Part shown: one piece after another, positions 1 to 13,799 of the stretch | Numbering within the stretch: position 1 is the first letter of the stretch | Layout of the letters: each line of letters begins with the position of its first letter | Assembly (NCBI GenBank): GCA_963921425.1 | Contig: OY992836.1 | Coordinates: 9,191,825-9,255,824, forward strand | Reading direction: 5' to 3' | Length of the DNA stretch: 64,000 bases | DNA from: Dryas octopetala | Taxonomy: Eukaryota; Streptophyta; Magnoliopsida; Rosales; Rosaceae | Made by a program: the position numbers and the translations under genes | Notes under the pieces: model-generated | What the model saw: only the letters and a program-made list of their open reading frames with translations | What the model was told of the DNA's origin: nothing | The model's database searches: none

Positions 1-3000
1 TTAGTTACTTTCATATAGAATGTAGTCATTTCCCGGTAGAATACCCATTTTCTGTCATTTATGAGCTCAAGCAGACTTTATGTTTTTCCCTTTAGTAGAT
101 ATGAGATTAAGCAGACTATAAAGAAATCCAGTGGAAAGGGAAGCATGTTAGTAGATTGCTATTGATTAAAGCTGCTGTCATAGCATCAAACAATTTGTTC
201 TTTACAAGAACTAATTTTTATAGATAAATTGGTGATGGTAGTTTATAAAAACTTTGATGTTTTGATTTTTAATTTTTACGAACAGTTTCAGATGCATCCC
301 TTTAAATAAATTGGCCTTTTTTTTTTTTTTTTTTTGCTTTGAATTTTGAACAATTCCTGATAGATTATCCATTTCCACTTTCAGTCAGTCAACCCATCAA
401 GCAGATCAGACCCAAAAAATAAAAAAAATAAAAACCCAATCGAGCAGATTAAATGTGGAGAGCAGGGGGAAGTGAAATACTAATGTTGATAATTAAACCT
501 TTTGCCTGTAAAGTTCTCTTTTCAGGAGAATAATTTCATAGTGAATAGTGATAATTGAGCTTTTCATAGTTTCTGATATTGCCCTTCTCCCACAACATCT
601 CTTCCTGTGGGAACTTCCTCAGGTGCTTTTACGTTAAAATGGGGGTAACCAACCTAAAAGGTAGGATGCTGACTTGAAGTTGTTGGTCATATTTGTTAGA
701 TGACTTGCTGGAGTCAGTTAATTTCCTTTCTGTAAATGGCTCTTTTGTACTCCGCTGGTTTCAGGAACACAGTGGATCTCTTTGCAAATAGGAAGTCTTT
801 GCTGTCAGATAGCAATCTAGTAATGATAGTATGATCACTTATGCTCAGAATATACTGAATGCATGATTAATGTATTGCTGCTAGATTTTCTTGCCTAAAG
901 TCTAGGGATTTAAGTTTAGACTGTCCTACTTAAAATAAATATCAGAATTCAGATGTCTCCCATGTAGACTGAATAATGGAAGACTAGTGGTCTTAGTTTC
1001 TTATATCAATAATCAATGTAAGAAAACATTGTTGTTTTTTGTATTATGTTACAGAAGTCCCAATGAACTAAAATATGTCATGACTCTGTTTTAGAAGTTT
1101 TTTAATTGCGAAGCCACCAGGCAATTTATTTGTGCTCATAGGACTGAATGCTTTGTGATTTTGTTGCATGGTACAAAAAATTAATTGTCTTTGTTTTTTC
1201 CTCCTGATTGTATTAGGAGTTTAGGACTGCATAAACAAAATGCTGAACAATATGTTTTATTGGGATTGCAGCAAATTTCCGAAGTCTTTCAGCTTATGTG
1301 AACTGTTTATTTTTAAGTTCTATGACTAGCTTCGTATTTCAGCATTTGTGGTCTGCCATAGAACAGTCACTGATCTCATACCAATTCCAAGATGAGTGAT
1401 TTAGAATTAATTAAGAGTGAATTACAGTGACATTCCTGAGTTTGTGTAATCAACAAACAATATATACTTGTCCAATGTAGCATGTTAATTATGAAAAAAT
1501 TAATTTTAAAAACAATGGAGACAAGTCCTTGCACCCGGATAAACATATCCTGTTTGTAATGTTCAAAACGATTTCGATCAAGGAGGAGGTTAGTTAGTGT
1601 TAGTCTAAGGGGAATATATGTTATTACACATAAGCTCAAGGACACCAATGTAATTTACTCACTATTTGTTTTTGTAGTAATGAAATACCCTTGTATTTAA
1701 AGCTTTGGTTATACTTATCTTGGAATCAAATACAAATTCCACTTATTTTGTTGACTTTGAAATAATATCATCTAAACATGAATCATGTTGCTTGGTAGGC
1801 AATGAGCATGCATTCATATGTGATACTTTATTTGTTTTGGCTTTGTCAGGGCCAATTCAATTGTTTGGAAATGTTACCTGTTAAATCTTAAGAATCGTAG
1901 AAACCCCAATTTGAGGAACATTTTGGTTTAAATATTGGGTTATTCCTTCCTCTGATCTCTCTCTCTCGAATCTATGGTGCTAGCTAGCTAGTAGCTAGGC
2001 TGTTGATAGCAGGACAAATGTGGAAGCTCTTTGGAAGTTCATGTCCATTGACGCTGACTTTGACTTCATTGTTGGCCTATGAGATAGATGGGAATCTTCC
2101 TAGTTTAGCACTTTAGCCTAATCATTCCAATTAAGAATTGATTGTGTGAAAAGGAATGGTAGTTTGTCCTGGATTTATGACCAAACATGGATTTGTTTGT
2201 TAAAGAACAAATCAAAGATTCCTTTTCCTTTGAAGGATTGATCACCGTCTTTAATATTATATAAGAGATAGAAAAGTGAAATCTGCATTTGATTAGTTGT
2301 TGAATAATTCCTCTCACAGAACTATCAAAGTTGGGGTTGGCAGCAAGCACTTGCTCTGCCATTTCCACAGAGCAGAAGTCATAATCTAGAACCCTGCGAA
2401 GCTTTCCAGCCTATGAATGGTTTGTCTCTTAGCAAAAGTCACAACTCACAAGCACTTGTGTATTCTGAAGACATGGATCTGAACTTGTTTTTGCATAAAA
2501 AGCAAATGAATAACTTGCATGTAACGGGTGTATACACTTATTCTCTCACAACATACCCTTACATGCTAATCATATGATCATTAGTTATGAGAGAGTGGGT
2601 GCATACACTCATTACTTGTAAGTTATTCTATTAGTAGCACCATATATGTGGACATCTGATTATTGGGAAAATTTACTATGCAAACACTGCATGTGGATAC
2701 ACACACATTTTTTACCATTAGATGTTGATAGGGTTCTCTTTTCCTCTATTAGGTTAGGAAAAAACTTATTTATCCTCATGTTGTAGTGATGTGGCATCCT
2801 TTGAAGAGAGAGATAGAGACAAGAGATGAGAGAAAGGGAGAGAAAGAGAGTGAAAGTGAGAGAAGAGAGAGAGCCAATGACAAAGGGGGAATGTTATGTG
2901 GTATCACATGGGGGATATGTAAGTTCTTCTCATTAGGTTATAGTTTTCCACCGTTAGATCTGGATGTATGAGTATGTAACATAAATGGTCTCCTGACAAT

Positions 3001-3540
3001 ATATATATATATACACATGTGGGCCCTCATCATATGAATTGACATTTGTAATTATAGTATATACCATCGGTTATTGAAAGGAGTGGACATGACAAAGCAT
3101 ATGGGGATGGCTTCATGGTAGCCTACTCTTATCTGTTAATGATTTCTTTTCAATCTTACCTACTCCAACCATGTGATTATCAGCTTTGCACAGAAAGTTT
3201 AAAGCTTTGACTAGATTGTCTTATATCATATATCCAATCAACTGGTATACATAATATCATGGTGTGATGGTAATCTGTTCCTACTCCATTTATCATGTGA
3301 CTTAAAGCTTTTGCCATGCAGAAATGTTTGCACCATTGACTATGTTCTCTTAACCACTAACCAATCAACTGATATATAAATACATATATATATATATACA
3401 CACACGGAAATGTTCTCTTTACTGGTCTGTGAATCCAAATCATTGATGAGGTTGCCTCTTGGCTGAATTTGTGGTCTAGATTTAGTGTCTGGGAACATTA
3501 CCTTATATATGAAATAAGAGACTTGGTTGATGCCTTGATG
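1..3540. other. Intergenic; no supportable gene
   Basis: AT-rich sequence with scattered stops in all frames and a GA-rich patch (2800-2880). A weak coding-like patch on the minus strand (about 2290-2400) is discussed among the rejected items. Confidence 0.6.
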
Positions 3541-3558
3541 GTTATCTCTCTCAATCCA

Positions 3559-3667
<109 letters not shown>

Positions 3668-4210
3668 GTCTATTCTTTGACACGTTACATCATGTTCTGG
3701 CACAATGTTCTTCGGTGGTCATTGCCTGGCTCCATGCTGGTTTTGCTTATTGAGCGCTGAAAAGAGGAAGATCTTCCATTGGATTAGTGAAATCCTCAGG
3801 AGTCAAGGTATGTTTTCAATAAACTTTTGAAGTGTGATTGTTGGATATATGTACATAAGATACTTTCTTGATCCGAATGCTTCTAACTCAAGAGTTTAGA
3901 ATACAAGAGTTTCTTTTATTTTCTTGTTTACCTTTAACTCCACGCTAGGTGATTACTATTTTAACATGACGACCGGGTTGGCCATAAGATCTAAGCTCTT
4001 GTTTACCTTCCACTCCCCACTTGGTGATCACCATCTTAAGTTCTTAACCGTATATCTGCATGAGTTTAATTTGCTAGCCGCCCATGGTGGGTTTTATTAA
4101 TCTTAGGGGCATGCTTTGTGTGATTTCATCGAAGCGAGCATAGCATGAGCTTGTAACGAAGATCACTGCATCCTACCTACTTTGTTAGGCCTCAATCAAT
4201 CAACCGATCA

Positions 4211-4324
4211 CTTTAATGCCATATTATCTCATGCTATATATGCTTTAATGCCATATTTAGTTACAATCTCATGCTATATATGCTTTAATGCCATATTTAG
4301 TTACAATCTCATGCTATATATGCT
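4211..4324. repeat. 40-bp tandem repeat, nearly three units
   Basis: Units start CTTTAATGCCATAT at 4211 (shortened), 4243 and 4283, each ending ATGCTATATATG. Confidence 0.9.
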
Positions 4325-5139
4325 CTTAATCGGTGATAACCCAATTGAAGGGGTAACATATTTTGTTTGAAAGAAACTGCATTTGCGTTTATGACATATC
4401 CTGACATTAAATTTGGCACAAAACAATGATTAATGACTGTGACGCTAGCTAGGCTGTTTTTTTTTTTTTTTTTCTTTTGTTCTTTGGTGTGCATTTCAAT
4501 ACTACAATTTGTTTGGTTTTGTTTTTGTTCGCCGCATAGTTCTTAGATGTCCATTTCTTCTTTAGAAGTATGTACATGTTATTTTGGTGCTGTCTTTAAA
4601 TTAACCATTTCTTTATTGATCATTTGATTCATTTCTTCTTTAAATTAACCATTTGGATAACAGTAATATCCACCTGCCATTTGCACAGAAGCTCTTAAAA
4701 GAAGAGAAAAGGAGGTTTTACACTTTTACTTTTCGCCTTTTCGGTGATAATAACAAATATATAAGCTAATAAGCTAATAAATTAACAAAATATAAGCTAA
4801 TAAGCTTGTCCTATTTACCTGTCCTGGGCTCTGTGCCCCGGTAAGAAATTGAATACGGCCCAATAGGAATCTTTCCTAGAGCCTAGAGCTGAATAGTATA
4901 GGTCCCGTATGGGGCCTGTATTCCAGAACCGACCCATCTAATATTTACAATTGGGCCTTACTGTTTGTAAAGGAAAATTCTTAGGGAATCCCATTGTATG
5001 TTTCCAAAATCCCTTGAGGCTTAACTGTAGAAAACAAAACAAAAACGCATACAGGAAAAGAGAGGGAGGGAGAATGGAAGAGAGAGCGGGAGAGAGGAAA
5101 TTGATGGGTGAGGGTTGGGCGAACTGGTTTTTTATTATT

Positions 5140-5325
5140 TTATTTTTATTTTTATAAATAAGGGCAAATTTGGATATATTAAGGATAAAAATTTGTGAGG
5201 TTTTAAAAGTGGACAAAGGGTCTTTTTAGAATTATCCTCGTACAAAAAGGGGAAGAGAGAGAGAGAGAGAGGTGGCCGGGTTGAGGGGAGGTACGCCGGC
5301 CGGCAGGGTGGGGTTTGGGCAGTCT

Positions 5326-5365
<40 letters not shown>

Positions 5366-5455
5366 TCTGGGGCAAATTTGAAAATGTTTAAGTTAAAAAA
5401 ATTGTGAGGTTTTAGAATTGCACATAGAGGTCCTTTTAGAATTACCTAATAAAAA
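5140..5455. repeat. Two diverged direct copies of a ~110-bp segment
   Basis: GGGCAAATTTGGATATATTA to TTTTTAGAATTATCC (about 5162-5236) recurs as GGGCAAATTTGAAAATGTTT to CCTTTTAGAATTACC (about 5371-5445). A GA/GC-rich stretch and a T run lie between them. Confidence 0.65.
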
Positions 5456-6373
5456 AGGGTAAAAAAAAGAAGTTAAAATAGCTTAGGATAAATTATGAGT
5501 TGGATCTCAATTCAATGTACTGAAAACAAAAGAACTATGAAACCCATAATTGTAGTTGTGTTGTTGATTTGAAGCTCTGCCTATACGAATGATTAACTTC
5601 ATGTTCCTCCAGTCTCGTTCATCCAAAAGATTCCATCTATTGGATACCCCACGACCAAATTATATCAAATTAACGACAACAATCAACCTTTCTTCGAGCA
5701 TTCGAACGCTCAAAGTTGGAACGCGTGCGTGCTGGTCCTTTTTTTTTTGTGTAATTACAAGTACTGTAGTTACTGTTAATATACACTAAAAAATTGTAGT
5801 TATAGTGATTATTTTGGATTATTAGGGTGTGCAAAAGTATGTTTTAGGAGATCTATGGGTTTTTTATGTACAATTCATAGTTTTAATTAGGATTACATAT
5901 GTTTACTGTATTGCAAAAATGGGGTGTAACTGTAGTAGTGCAGTTAAAGGCTTTGATAAGCCAAGGTTCATATTAGGGAAATTATAAGAGAGTGAACTTG
6001 GCCCATTTTCTGCAGTTAAACATAACTCTGTATGAGGGTTTGAACACCTAAACAGCGTGTTTGAACGCTTGACGAATCGTGTCCTTGTAATTGGAAAATG
6101 TCCTTATATTGCAATTTTTGCGTCTCTTAAAAGTTTTTCACTTGTTTGTGAAAAACCCAATAGTTTTTAGAATTAATTACTCTAAGGTACCTTTTACTTA
6201 TTGTTTTTACTCTCTAGTGCACCAATTAGTTTTTTTTAATAATAAGGTAAGTTGCAGCTAGCTGGTTTATCTTGAAATCTGGTCAATTGCCATTTTTTTT
6301 TTTCTTTTTGTCTTTCTCTTTCTTCTCTCTTCACGTTCATTTTCTCTCTTTATGCATTTATGCCATTTGAAGT

Positions 6374-6722
6374 CAAACTGCAGTTTTTTGCATTTTTCTG
6401 CAGTTTCTGAAACTGCAAGTGAACTGAAACTGCATAAAAAATTGTAGTTTATGCAGTTTACAGTGAACTGAAACTGTAGTTTCTGGAATTACAAGTGAAC
6501 TTTATGCAGTTTCTGAAACTGCATAAAAAATTGCAGTTTACAGTGAACTGAAACTGCAGTTTCTGGAATTACAAGTGAACTTTCTGCAGTTTCTGAAACT
6601 GCAAGTGAATTGAAACTGCAGTTTCTGAAACTGTAAGTGAACTGAAACTGCAGAAACTGCAATTTATTAGAGTTGAAACTGCAGTTTATTGGAGTTGCTG
6701 ACTTGCAGTTTCAGTTTATTAG
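6374..6722. repeat. Minisatellite of near-palindromic GCAGTTTCTGAAACTGC units
   Basis: About 350 bp built from GCAGTTTCTGAAACTGC-like units and linkers such as AAGTGAACTGAAACTGCA and ATAAAAAATTGCAG, in irregular higher-order repetition. Each unit is self-complementary except at its centre. Confidence 0.8.
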
Positions 6723-7009
6723 TGTTTTGGCATGTTGCAGCTGGTGAGGACACGGCAGGTATTTTTAATTTTTGTTATCCAGTGGATGTGGTGTCTGCAA
6801 AGGAATAATAGAATTGTGATAGTTGGCCCGCAAAGAAAGAAAGGGGCTTTGGGTGGTTTTGGTTAATAAATTTAGGTGCTAATACCTGCATGTTAATGGA
6901 CCCTAGTTTTTAAGTCATTTTTTCAATGTTTGTTTGTTTTTTTTAATTGTTCTCATTCATTCATATTTATGTGTATATTCATTATATAAAACATTTTCAA
7001 AATCATATA

Positions 7010-7428
7010 TAGCACTCTAGAGTTAACCAGTTAGTAAGATAATACGACGCTAACCATTCTTTTGAGCCCACTATACAATGTAATCTCATGATCCGAACTG
7101 TTTATTTTTTAGGTTTTCATTCAAAAATCATCTTTACAAAAAATCAACAAAATCGGAGATCGTTTATTCAACTATTAGTAAGCTAATTGTGCTCATGTAA
7201 ATGGACGAACACAAGTTTTTCAATAAAACATGAAATGATTGTAATGATAATCAAATGACTAAATGATTTCTGATTTGGTTGAGTTTTTGCAAAGTTAATA
7301 TTTAAGTAGAGACCTAAAATATGAACGGTTTAGATCATGAGATTACATTGTGTAGTGAGCCCAAAAGGGTGGTTAGCACCGTATTATCTTACTAACTTGT
7401 TAGCTCTAGAGCATTTGTGTATATATGA
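7010..7428. mobile_element. Foldback MITE, family F1 copy 1
   Basis: Long inverted repeats. The left arm runs from about CTCTAGAGTTAACCAGTTAG, and the right arm mirrors it as CTAACTTGTTAGCTCTAGAG. The centre is partly self-complementary. Related copies lie at 13370 and 61571. The target duplication is unclear in the surrounding TA-rich DNA; the superfamily is probably Mutator-like but unproven. Confidence 0.75.
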
Positions 7429-7653
7429 TTACTAATATTATTTTTGATTGGGTTTACTTATTTTGAAATGAGATATTTATTTTAAAGAGTTTATTTATGT
7501 TTTGGTTACGTTAGAAGGGATCAAATCTTTGACCTCTTTTAATCTAAACTCATTTCCCCCTTCCTCGCCACTTGTGCATGTTAATTGTTTAACCCCAAGA
7601 GCTTGGAGTTACTTTCTACTTACAAGGACGTACATTTGAACCTTAGAAGTTAG

Positions 7654-7723
7654 AACTTTCGTCTACTCCACACATCTACCACTCGAGTAACTTTCGTCTA
7701 CTCCACACATCTACCACTTGAGT
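7654..7723. repeat. 35-bp tandem duplication
   Basis: AACTTTCGTCTACTCCACAC followed by ATCTACCACTCGAGT is present twice, with one difference. Confidence 0.9.
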
Positions 7724-8192
7724 ATAAGCTCGTTGACCTATTTTTTAGGGTTTATTAATAAACTATTAATTGATCAGGTTTTGTATGTTAGGATAATGGG
7801 CTTCATAACTCGAGGAGGAACTAGTAGAGTAGGCTACATATTTGAGAACTATGTCCAGGCGTTCAGTAATTATGGGGAAATTCTCGCCAAGGCTTGAGTT
7901 GATCTCTTTATCAATATTACTCAGTTTAGCTGTTGATTTTATGACTAAAATTTAAATCTGGGCTTAACAGACCCAATTGGGTGTGATTAGTCTGGAGTAA
8001 AAGGATTCAAACATTTGCATAACCCGAGAAATATACCATAAATCTTAAATTTTAAGACTCGACTGTGCACCCTAAAGTGATAGATCTTATCTTAACCAAT
8101 CGAGGAGAGAACTTAAAAAAGAAAAATAAAAAAGATATTGTTTGGATCTCGCAATGCGGGATAGCTTGCATTCCAGAAGTTTTTTTGTTCTT

Positions 8193-8229
<37 letters not shown>

Positions 8230-8232
<3 letters not shown>

Positions 8233-8682
8233 GCTCCTTCTGTTGAGGTATACCTCAACTTATTTATGTTGAGGTATACCTTGTTGGGGCCCACACGAGT
8301 CCTTTTGTGTCGATCTGAACCGTTCAATTTTTACATCTCCATAGATAGATCATCCTTGCAAAAAATTAGCCAAATCGGAAATCATTTGCCTATCTAACTT
8401 TGATCAAATAAATGGACGAACCAAATATTTTCGATAAAACCGTCCATTTGTTTTATCAAAGTTAGATAGGCAAATGATTTCCGATTTGGCTAATTTTTTG
8501 CAAGGATGATCTATCAATGAAGATGATCCTTGCGAACGGTTCGGATCGACACAAAAGAACTCGTGTGGGCCCCAACAAGGTCATACCTCAACATAAATAA
8601 GTTGAGGTATACCTCAACTTATTTATGTTGAGGTATGACCTTGTTGGGGCCCATACGAGTCGTTTTGTGGCGATCCTGTATA
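8230..8682. mobile_element. Foldback MITE, family F2 copy 1, with a second partial copy at its right end
   Basis: The left end CAGGCTCCTTCTGTTGAGGT sits in a (TA)n run. Long arms pair across a centre near 8440. After the expected right arm (GTTGAGGTATACCTCAAC near 8601-8618) the sequence turns back into another inverted arm (TTATTTATGTTGAGGTATGA onward) and ends at GCGATCCTGTATATA. The structure is therefore composite, from nesting or aberrant transposition. Confidence 0.75.
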
Positions 8683-10396
8683 TATATATATATATATCTA
8701 ATTACTTGGATGAAAATCTGAAGTTTGATATTCAAATTACCAGAAGGGCTCATATGATGGATTGTTTTATAAAAGCCTTTAGATTAATCCTATATTCCTA
8801 TGACACATATTTTTATTAACTTAACACATCTTTAATACCCATTTTATTACCCGGCCAGTTTTAAATTACTAACCCTTAAAAAAAAATCACCTAAACTTAT
8901 TTTATTTATCTTCCCGCTTTTTACCTCATTTGTTGACGGGTCACTCCATACTTTCCTAGAGCGTAAAATAAGATTTGTAGAGGCTGCATATTAGTTAAAA
9001 CTTAACATAAAGTCAAAAAATTATGTGCCATTTGATTAATTTAAGGGCTCTTATAAACATTTTCTCATAGTCCCTCATAATAGTTGGACTCTTCAAATTA
9101 CAACAAAATACTTCTCTTTTTCAATGACATTTGTTAGATTTTAATCCAATACACACACATATGTATATATATATATATATTATATTCCACTATGTTAGGC
9201 ATAATGGTTGAGAAAAAATGGATGCCTTGATAGCTAGTATGCAAATGAGGAGTGATGAAGAAGCATTGAAAAATTGGTTGATCGAGATTGATTATTAATT
9301 TGAATGAATGATTTGGAGTCCTAGCTAGTGTCAAGTGTCAGTTAGGAAGAAAACTATATTCTAAGTTAAATCTTGTATTAAAGTAATGTAAGCCTATTAT
9401 AATAATAAGGTGATAACCGTGTGTGTGTGCTTGAGTCAAGACCAATTATAATAGAGTTCAAAGGTACGATAACAATTATTATCAAAGATACTAGAAAGCC
9501 TTTCGATTGACACGTAAAGATTTTTTATTCAAACGGTAAAGATATGATGAAATTTGCATAGATTTCGAGACCCCACATCAACAATTTTGTGGTTTGTATT
9601 AGGGTTGTTGGGGCCGGGGTATGAATATATGAATGGTTGAATCAAAAGAGTGATCGAAGTTGTGGTTGGATGAATGCTCAATTTGCTATTCACGTGTACT
9701 AGACGTAATAGAGGAGCTAGCTAGGTTAATTGTTGTAATATATTCTTCGTGTTGCTTCTCTGGTGCAGTCTCTCTATTTGTTAATTCAAACACTAAATTA
9801 ACCAAACTTAACTTATTATTCGAACAGTACGTCATTGTCAATGTTGGAAAGACAGAAACCCCACTACCCCAGGCCAGCTGCCCATATGCCAATTAATCTC
9901 GATCAGTTTATTTTGAATATGGTTTCATATATTACATATACCAGGAAGGAGATCAACCAGTAAACCTAATACATGACGATGACGACTCTGAAAACCCCAC
10001 TAATAATGGCAAGTGGTCGATGAAATTACTATTTGAAACTCAGCTAATTAATTAACATATATAGAAAACATAGCTGAGTTTTGAGTCATATCTGTCAGGT
10101 TTTTTCTGGGTTCTGCGCTGACATGAATAAAGTGAAATATGGAAAATGCTTGGAACATAAGTAATGCCAATTTTAAAAGTTTTCCTATTTATTATTGTTA
10201 TATATAACCAATTAATGGACTGTCACTATTTTCTATTTTCCTAACAGATCGAACTTGCTATATATATTAATTTGAAGCAGGTCAATTCCTTTTCTCTGGA
10301 ATATCTTTCTAAAAATCAAACAAATTAATCACTCGCGCGTCAACGATTTTATGATACATATCTTGCATGCTATTATTATTATTAAATATGAGATGT

Positions 10397-10399
<3 letters not shown>

Positions 10400-10434
<35 letters not shown>
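10400..10434. repeat. (GA)n microsatellite
   Basis: About 17 GA units in AT-rich intergenic DNA. Confidence 0.9.
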
Positions 10435-10438
<4 letters not shown>

Positions 10439-11639
10439 AAGATGTATACGTGGCCAGAGAGGGCATGGAAAGTCCGAGTTTAGATGTATTGGGTAGAAAC
10501 TTGAGAGTGCAAGCAATTCAGTTGTTTAGCTGACAATACAGACTATGATGTTTTCTAATGAACATTACTCTGTCTGTTGTCTGTTTAGGTGACATCACTA
10601 CTAGACCTAGCTAGCTAGCAATATATAATTAATTAATTAAATCATTTATTAATTATTAAACCTGCCTCTAGCTCGTTTCTGATTACTACTTTCTTTTGAT
10701 GTGAGAGATGATGATGATCGATGAATGGTCCACCCGACAAGGAACCTTAGTTGAACTCAAGAAGCAATCTTCATATATAATCTATGTCTCTGTAAAACTA
10801 AAATGCTTTTCATATCACTAACTACTACATATATATTTAGCTTTCGTGAAGATGGTGTTAATGTTACTGTTAGTTAATGGGGTTTTAATTAATCTCTCTC
10901 TCTCTCTCTCAATTCAACTTTGAGCACCCTTTTAGGAGTAAAACTTGTACCGACAGCAAAATGAGGTCAGAGGGGGAGAAAAAGAGAGAAAATGATCTAA
11001 AATTAATGGGGTTCTCACAATTCTGGTCCTTGTTGCTTTGAACTACTTGCCTGGCCATGATTAATTATAATTGATATGATATGATGCTTTAGTACTTTAC
11101 TGTGAGTTAGGTTTAATATTGATGGCTTAAGTAATAAGAAATCTATATAATATTATATGTATTCTGTGGACAAACTGTCTTTATCAGATTTTTAGTTCCA
11201 GTATATACAATCGTCGACCATCCAAATTGTGTATGTATATATGCATGTAGATCATTGTAGGTGTGTGAATGATCCAAAGACGTACAACATTGATAGACAG
11301 GAATATGCAGAAAGTATAATTGAATGAGCTTTAATAGAGTATATACATATATGCAGGCGTTTGCTTTCTTCGATCTTTCAGAAAGTATATACCATATATA
11401 TTGCTGATTAAGTATATATATACAAAATTCTGTGATCAGACTATTGATAAATTTTCTTTACAACTCTTTATAAATCCATTGATTTGAAAATCTTAAATGT
11501 TATAAGTCTACTATCGTACGTATATATGTTTAATTATGTATATATATAATATTATATTCTTCCCTTGGTTCTCCACTTACAAGTTATAACTAGTATATAT
11601 ATTCATGTATATACACACACACACACACATATATATATA

Positions 11640-11800
11640 TGATTTGGGTCATGGGTGTACTCATTTATCAAATTCCAATAGAATCTAGGTGATTTTTGGT
11701 TTGATGGAATGGAATGGGCATTCCTAAGAAATGACCATTTCATTGTTTGGTTAACATAAATAGGTGGGAATAAATGCTCTTTCAGAATGGGAATGAGCAA
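11640..11800. repeat. Fragment of a 'gggaatgaccattcc' transposon-like repeat
   Basis: It contains GGAATGGGCATTCCTAAGAA and GGGAATAAATGCTCTTTC, a dispersed plant pattern. A similar fragment lies at 48601-48840. No ends are identified. Confidence 0.35.
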
Positions 11801-13366
11801 ATTAGATGTAATTAAGTGTTAGCGAAAGTGATTAAATTAGCTATGTATGTAATTTGAGATTGATTAAATAAGAAGTGATTCCTTAATTAATTGGTACATA
11901 AAAAATGAACTATATAGACTATATAATATTGAGATTTTTTAATAAAAACTCTAAATTTATTTGAATTGCTATATAATATGGTGACTAATTAAATTGAAAG
12001 AAATATAGGCATATCTTTAGTTTATCTGTGTGCTAACCCATTTCCAAAGAATAGAGTTGTATATCCTCTTTAGATACTGCCAGCTCTTTGATTCCCATAG
12101 AAAGAATTATTAAATTAGGAAATATATTAATCTTCACCATCTTCTACAAAGCTCAGTAAAACAATTATAAGATAAATAATGTTGCGGGATCTTTGTGTTT
12201 TTTTTTTTTTTTTGGTAGAGAGAAAGATGACTACTGCATTACGTACATTATACATAAATATGTAGCACACCAGAAAAGAAGATACATTCCCTCTCAGATC
12301 ATGCATATTAATTTTGCGATTACAATTAATAAATTAGATAGATGTTCACCTATATCCATGATCCATCCATCTTCTCATGCATGTTCCTCTGAAAATTGAA
12401 TCAATGAAATTAATATCTCTGTTCTCCTAACAGGACAAAGGATAGAGGACGATGGATCGATGTCTTTGGGGTTTCGATCAAATTAAGGGGTGGATTAATT
12501 TAGAGCGCTTGCCGCACCAACTTCTTGTCTAACCAACTCGATCAATCATCAATACATATATATGTGGTCAAATGGGTCACATCCTTGTCCCTATCAAATC
12601 TCTGTGTAAGTATTGCCAACAAATTGACAACACATATTTTTCATTATATATATGTATGATTTTTCTAGGTGCATGTGAATGATACACACTTTTTTTTTAC
12701 GGATGCATACTTGTATAGAATTACGTCATCCTATACGCATTCGAAAAAAAAAATAAGTGCCAACATCTTTTAAAGACTATATATATATATATTACTAACT
12801 TATGCATGGCTTATGATTTCCATCATCTAACAGCCACTGCATGTGATTCAAACAGCTTATTTTGTTGCTATATATATAGCTAGACGCATATATAGCTTCT
12901 GACCTTGATATACATTGTACGGTAACATGCAGAGCATCAATCATTTATATAATACAAATATATATAATCGATTTTTCTATGTACATAATGCTTGTTCTTT
13001 AATAAACAACAAACGTGGGTCTTTTTAGAATTTTTAGTCATTTTTAATACGATTCAATATTTTAGAGTACATATATAATCATTGTCCAAGATTATATTTT
13101 AGGTTTTAATTTTGCTCAAAACTCAACAATTAAAACCTAAAAGCTAACTAGGAAATGGAAACCCAAATTGAGAGTTAAAACTTAAAATTTAAACGAGGAA
13201 TGAGTCTCGATCCACGATTTCATACTCTAAAGTATTATACTCTTTCTAGAATGAGATTAAAAAGTGGAAAAAAGACAAAAAGATGCATATGTTCTTTAGT
13301 TAAAAAACAGACATCCTGTTGAAAGAAATATTGTTTATATATATAATTATATATGTTTGCATGTAT

Positions 13367-13797
13367 ATAAAATGTTCTAAAACTAACTAGTTAGTAAGTT
13401 AATATAAAGCTAACTAGTTAGTAAGTTAATATAAAGCTAGTCACTCTTTGGGTCCACCATACGATGTAATATTATAATCCGAACCATTTATTTTTTAGAC
13501 TCCACTTCAAAAATCATCTTTGTAAAAAATTTCTAAAATCAGAAGCTATTTAGCTATTTGATTATAACAAAAACCATTTATATGATTTTCTCAAAAATAG
13601 TGTTCATCTATTTATTTGATCACAGTTAGATAACAAAATGATTTCCAATTTGGTTGATTTTTTGCAATGATGATATGTGAAGTGGGGCCAAAAAAATGGA
13701 CTATTCGGATTATGAGATTAATCATGTGGTGAAACCAAAAGGGTGATTAACTTCATGTTAACTTATTAACCAATTAGTTTTAGAACGCTCATGTGTT
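13367..13797. mobile_element. Foldback MITE, family F1 copy 2
   Basis: It has the same ends and core as the copies at 7010 and 61571 (TAATATTATAATCCGAACC near the left, GGATTATGAGATTAATC near the right). The terminal TTAGTAAGTTAATATAAAGC segment is duplicated in tandem at the left end. Confidence 0.75.
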
Positions 13798-13799
13798 TG

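Larger units (their letters stand above)
8690..13360. other. Intergenic; no supportable gene
   Basis: AT-rich, with many short (TA)n, (GA)n and (CA)n runs and the repeat fragment near 11640. No ORF shows family similarity or splice-consistent structure. Confidence 0.65.

Noticed and set aside
2255-2400. Minus-strand coding-like patch reading AGKLRRVLDYDFCSVEMAEQ and onward for about 40 residues
   Set aside because: It looks protein-like and has a possible AG acceptor before it, but I recognise no family, no partner exons were found and the frame soon decays into low-complexity text. A protein search of this segment would decide.
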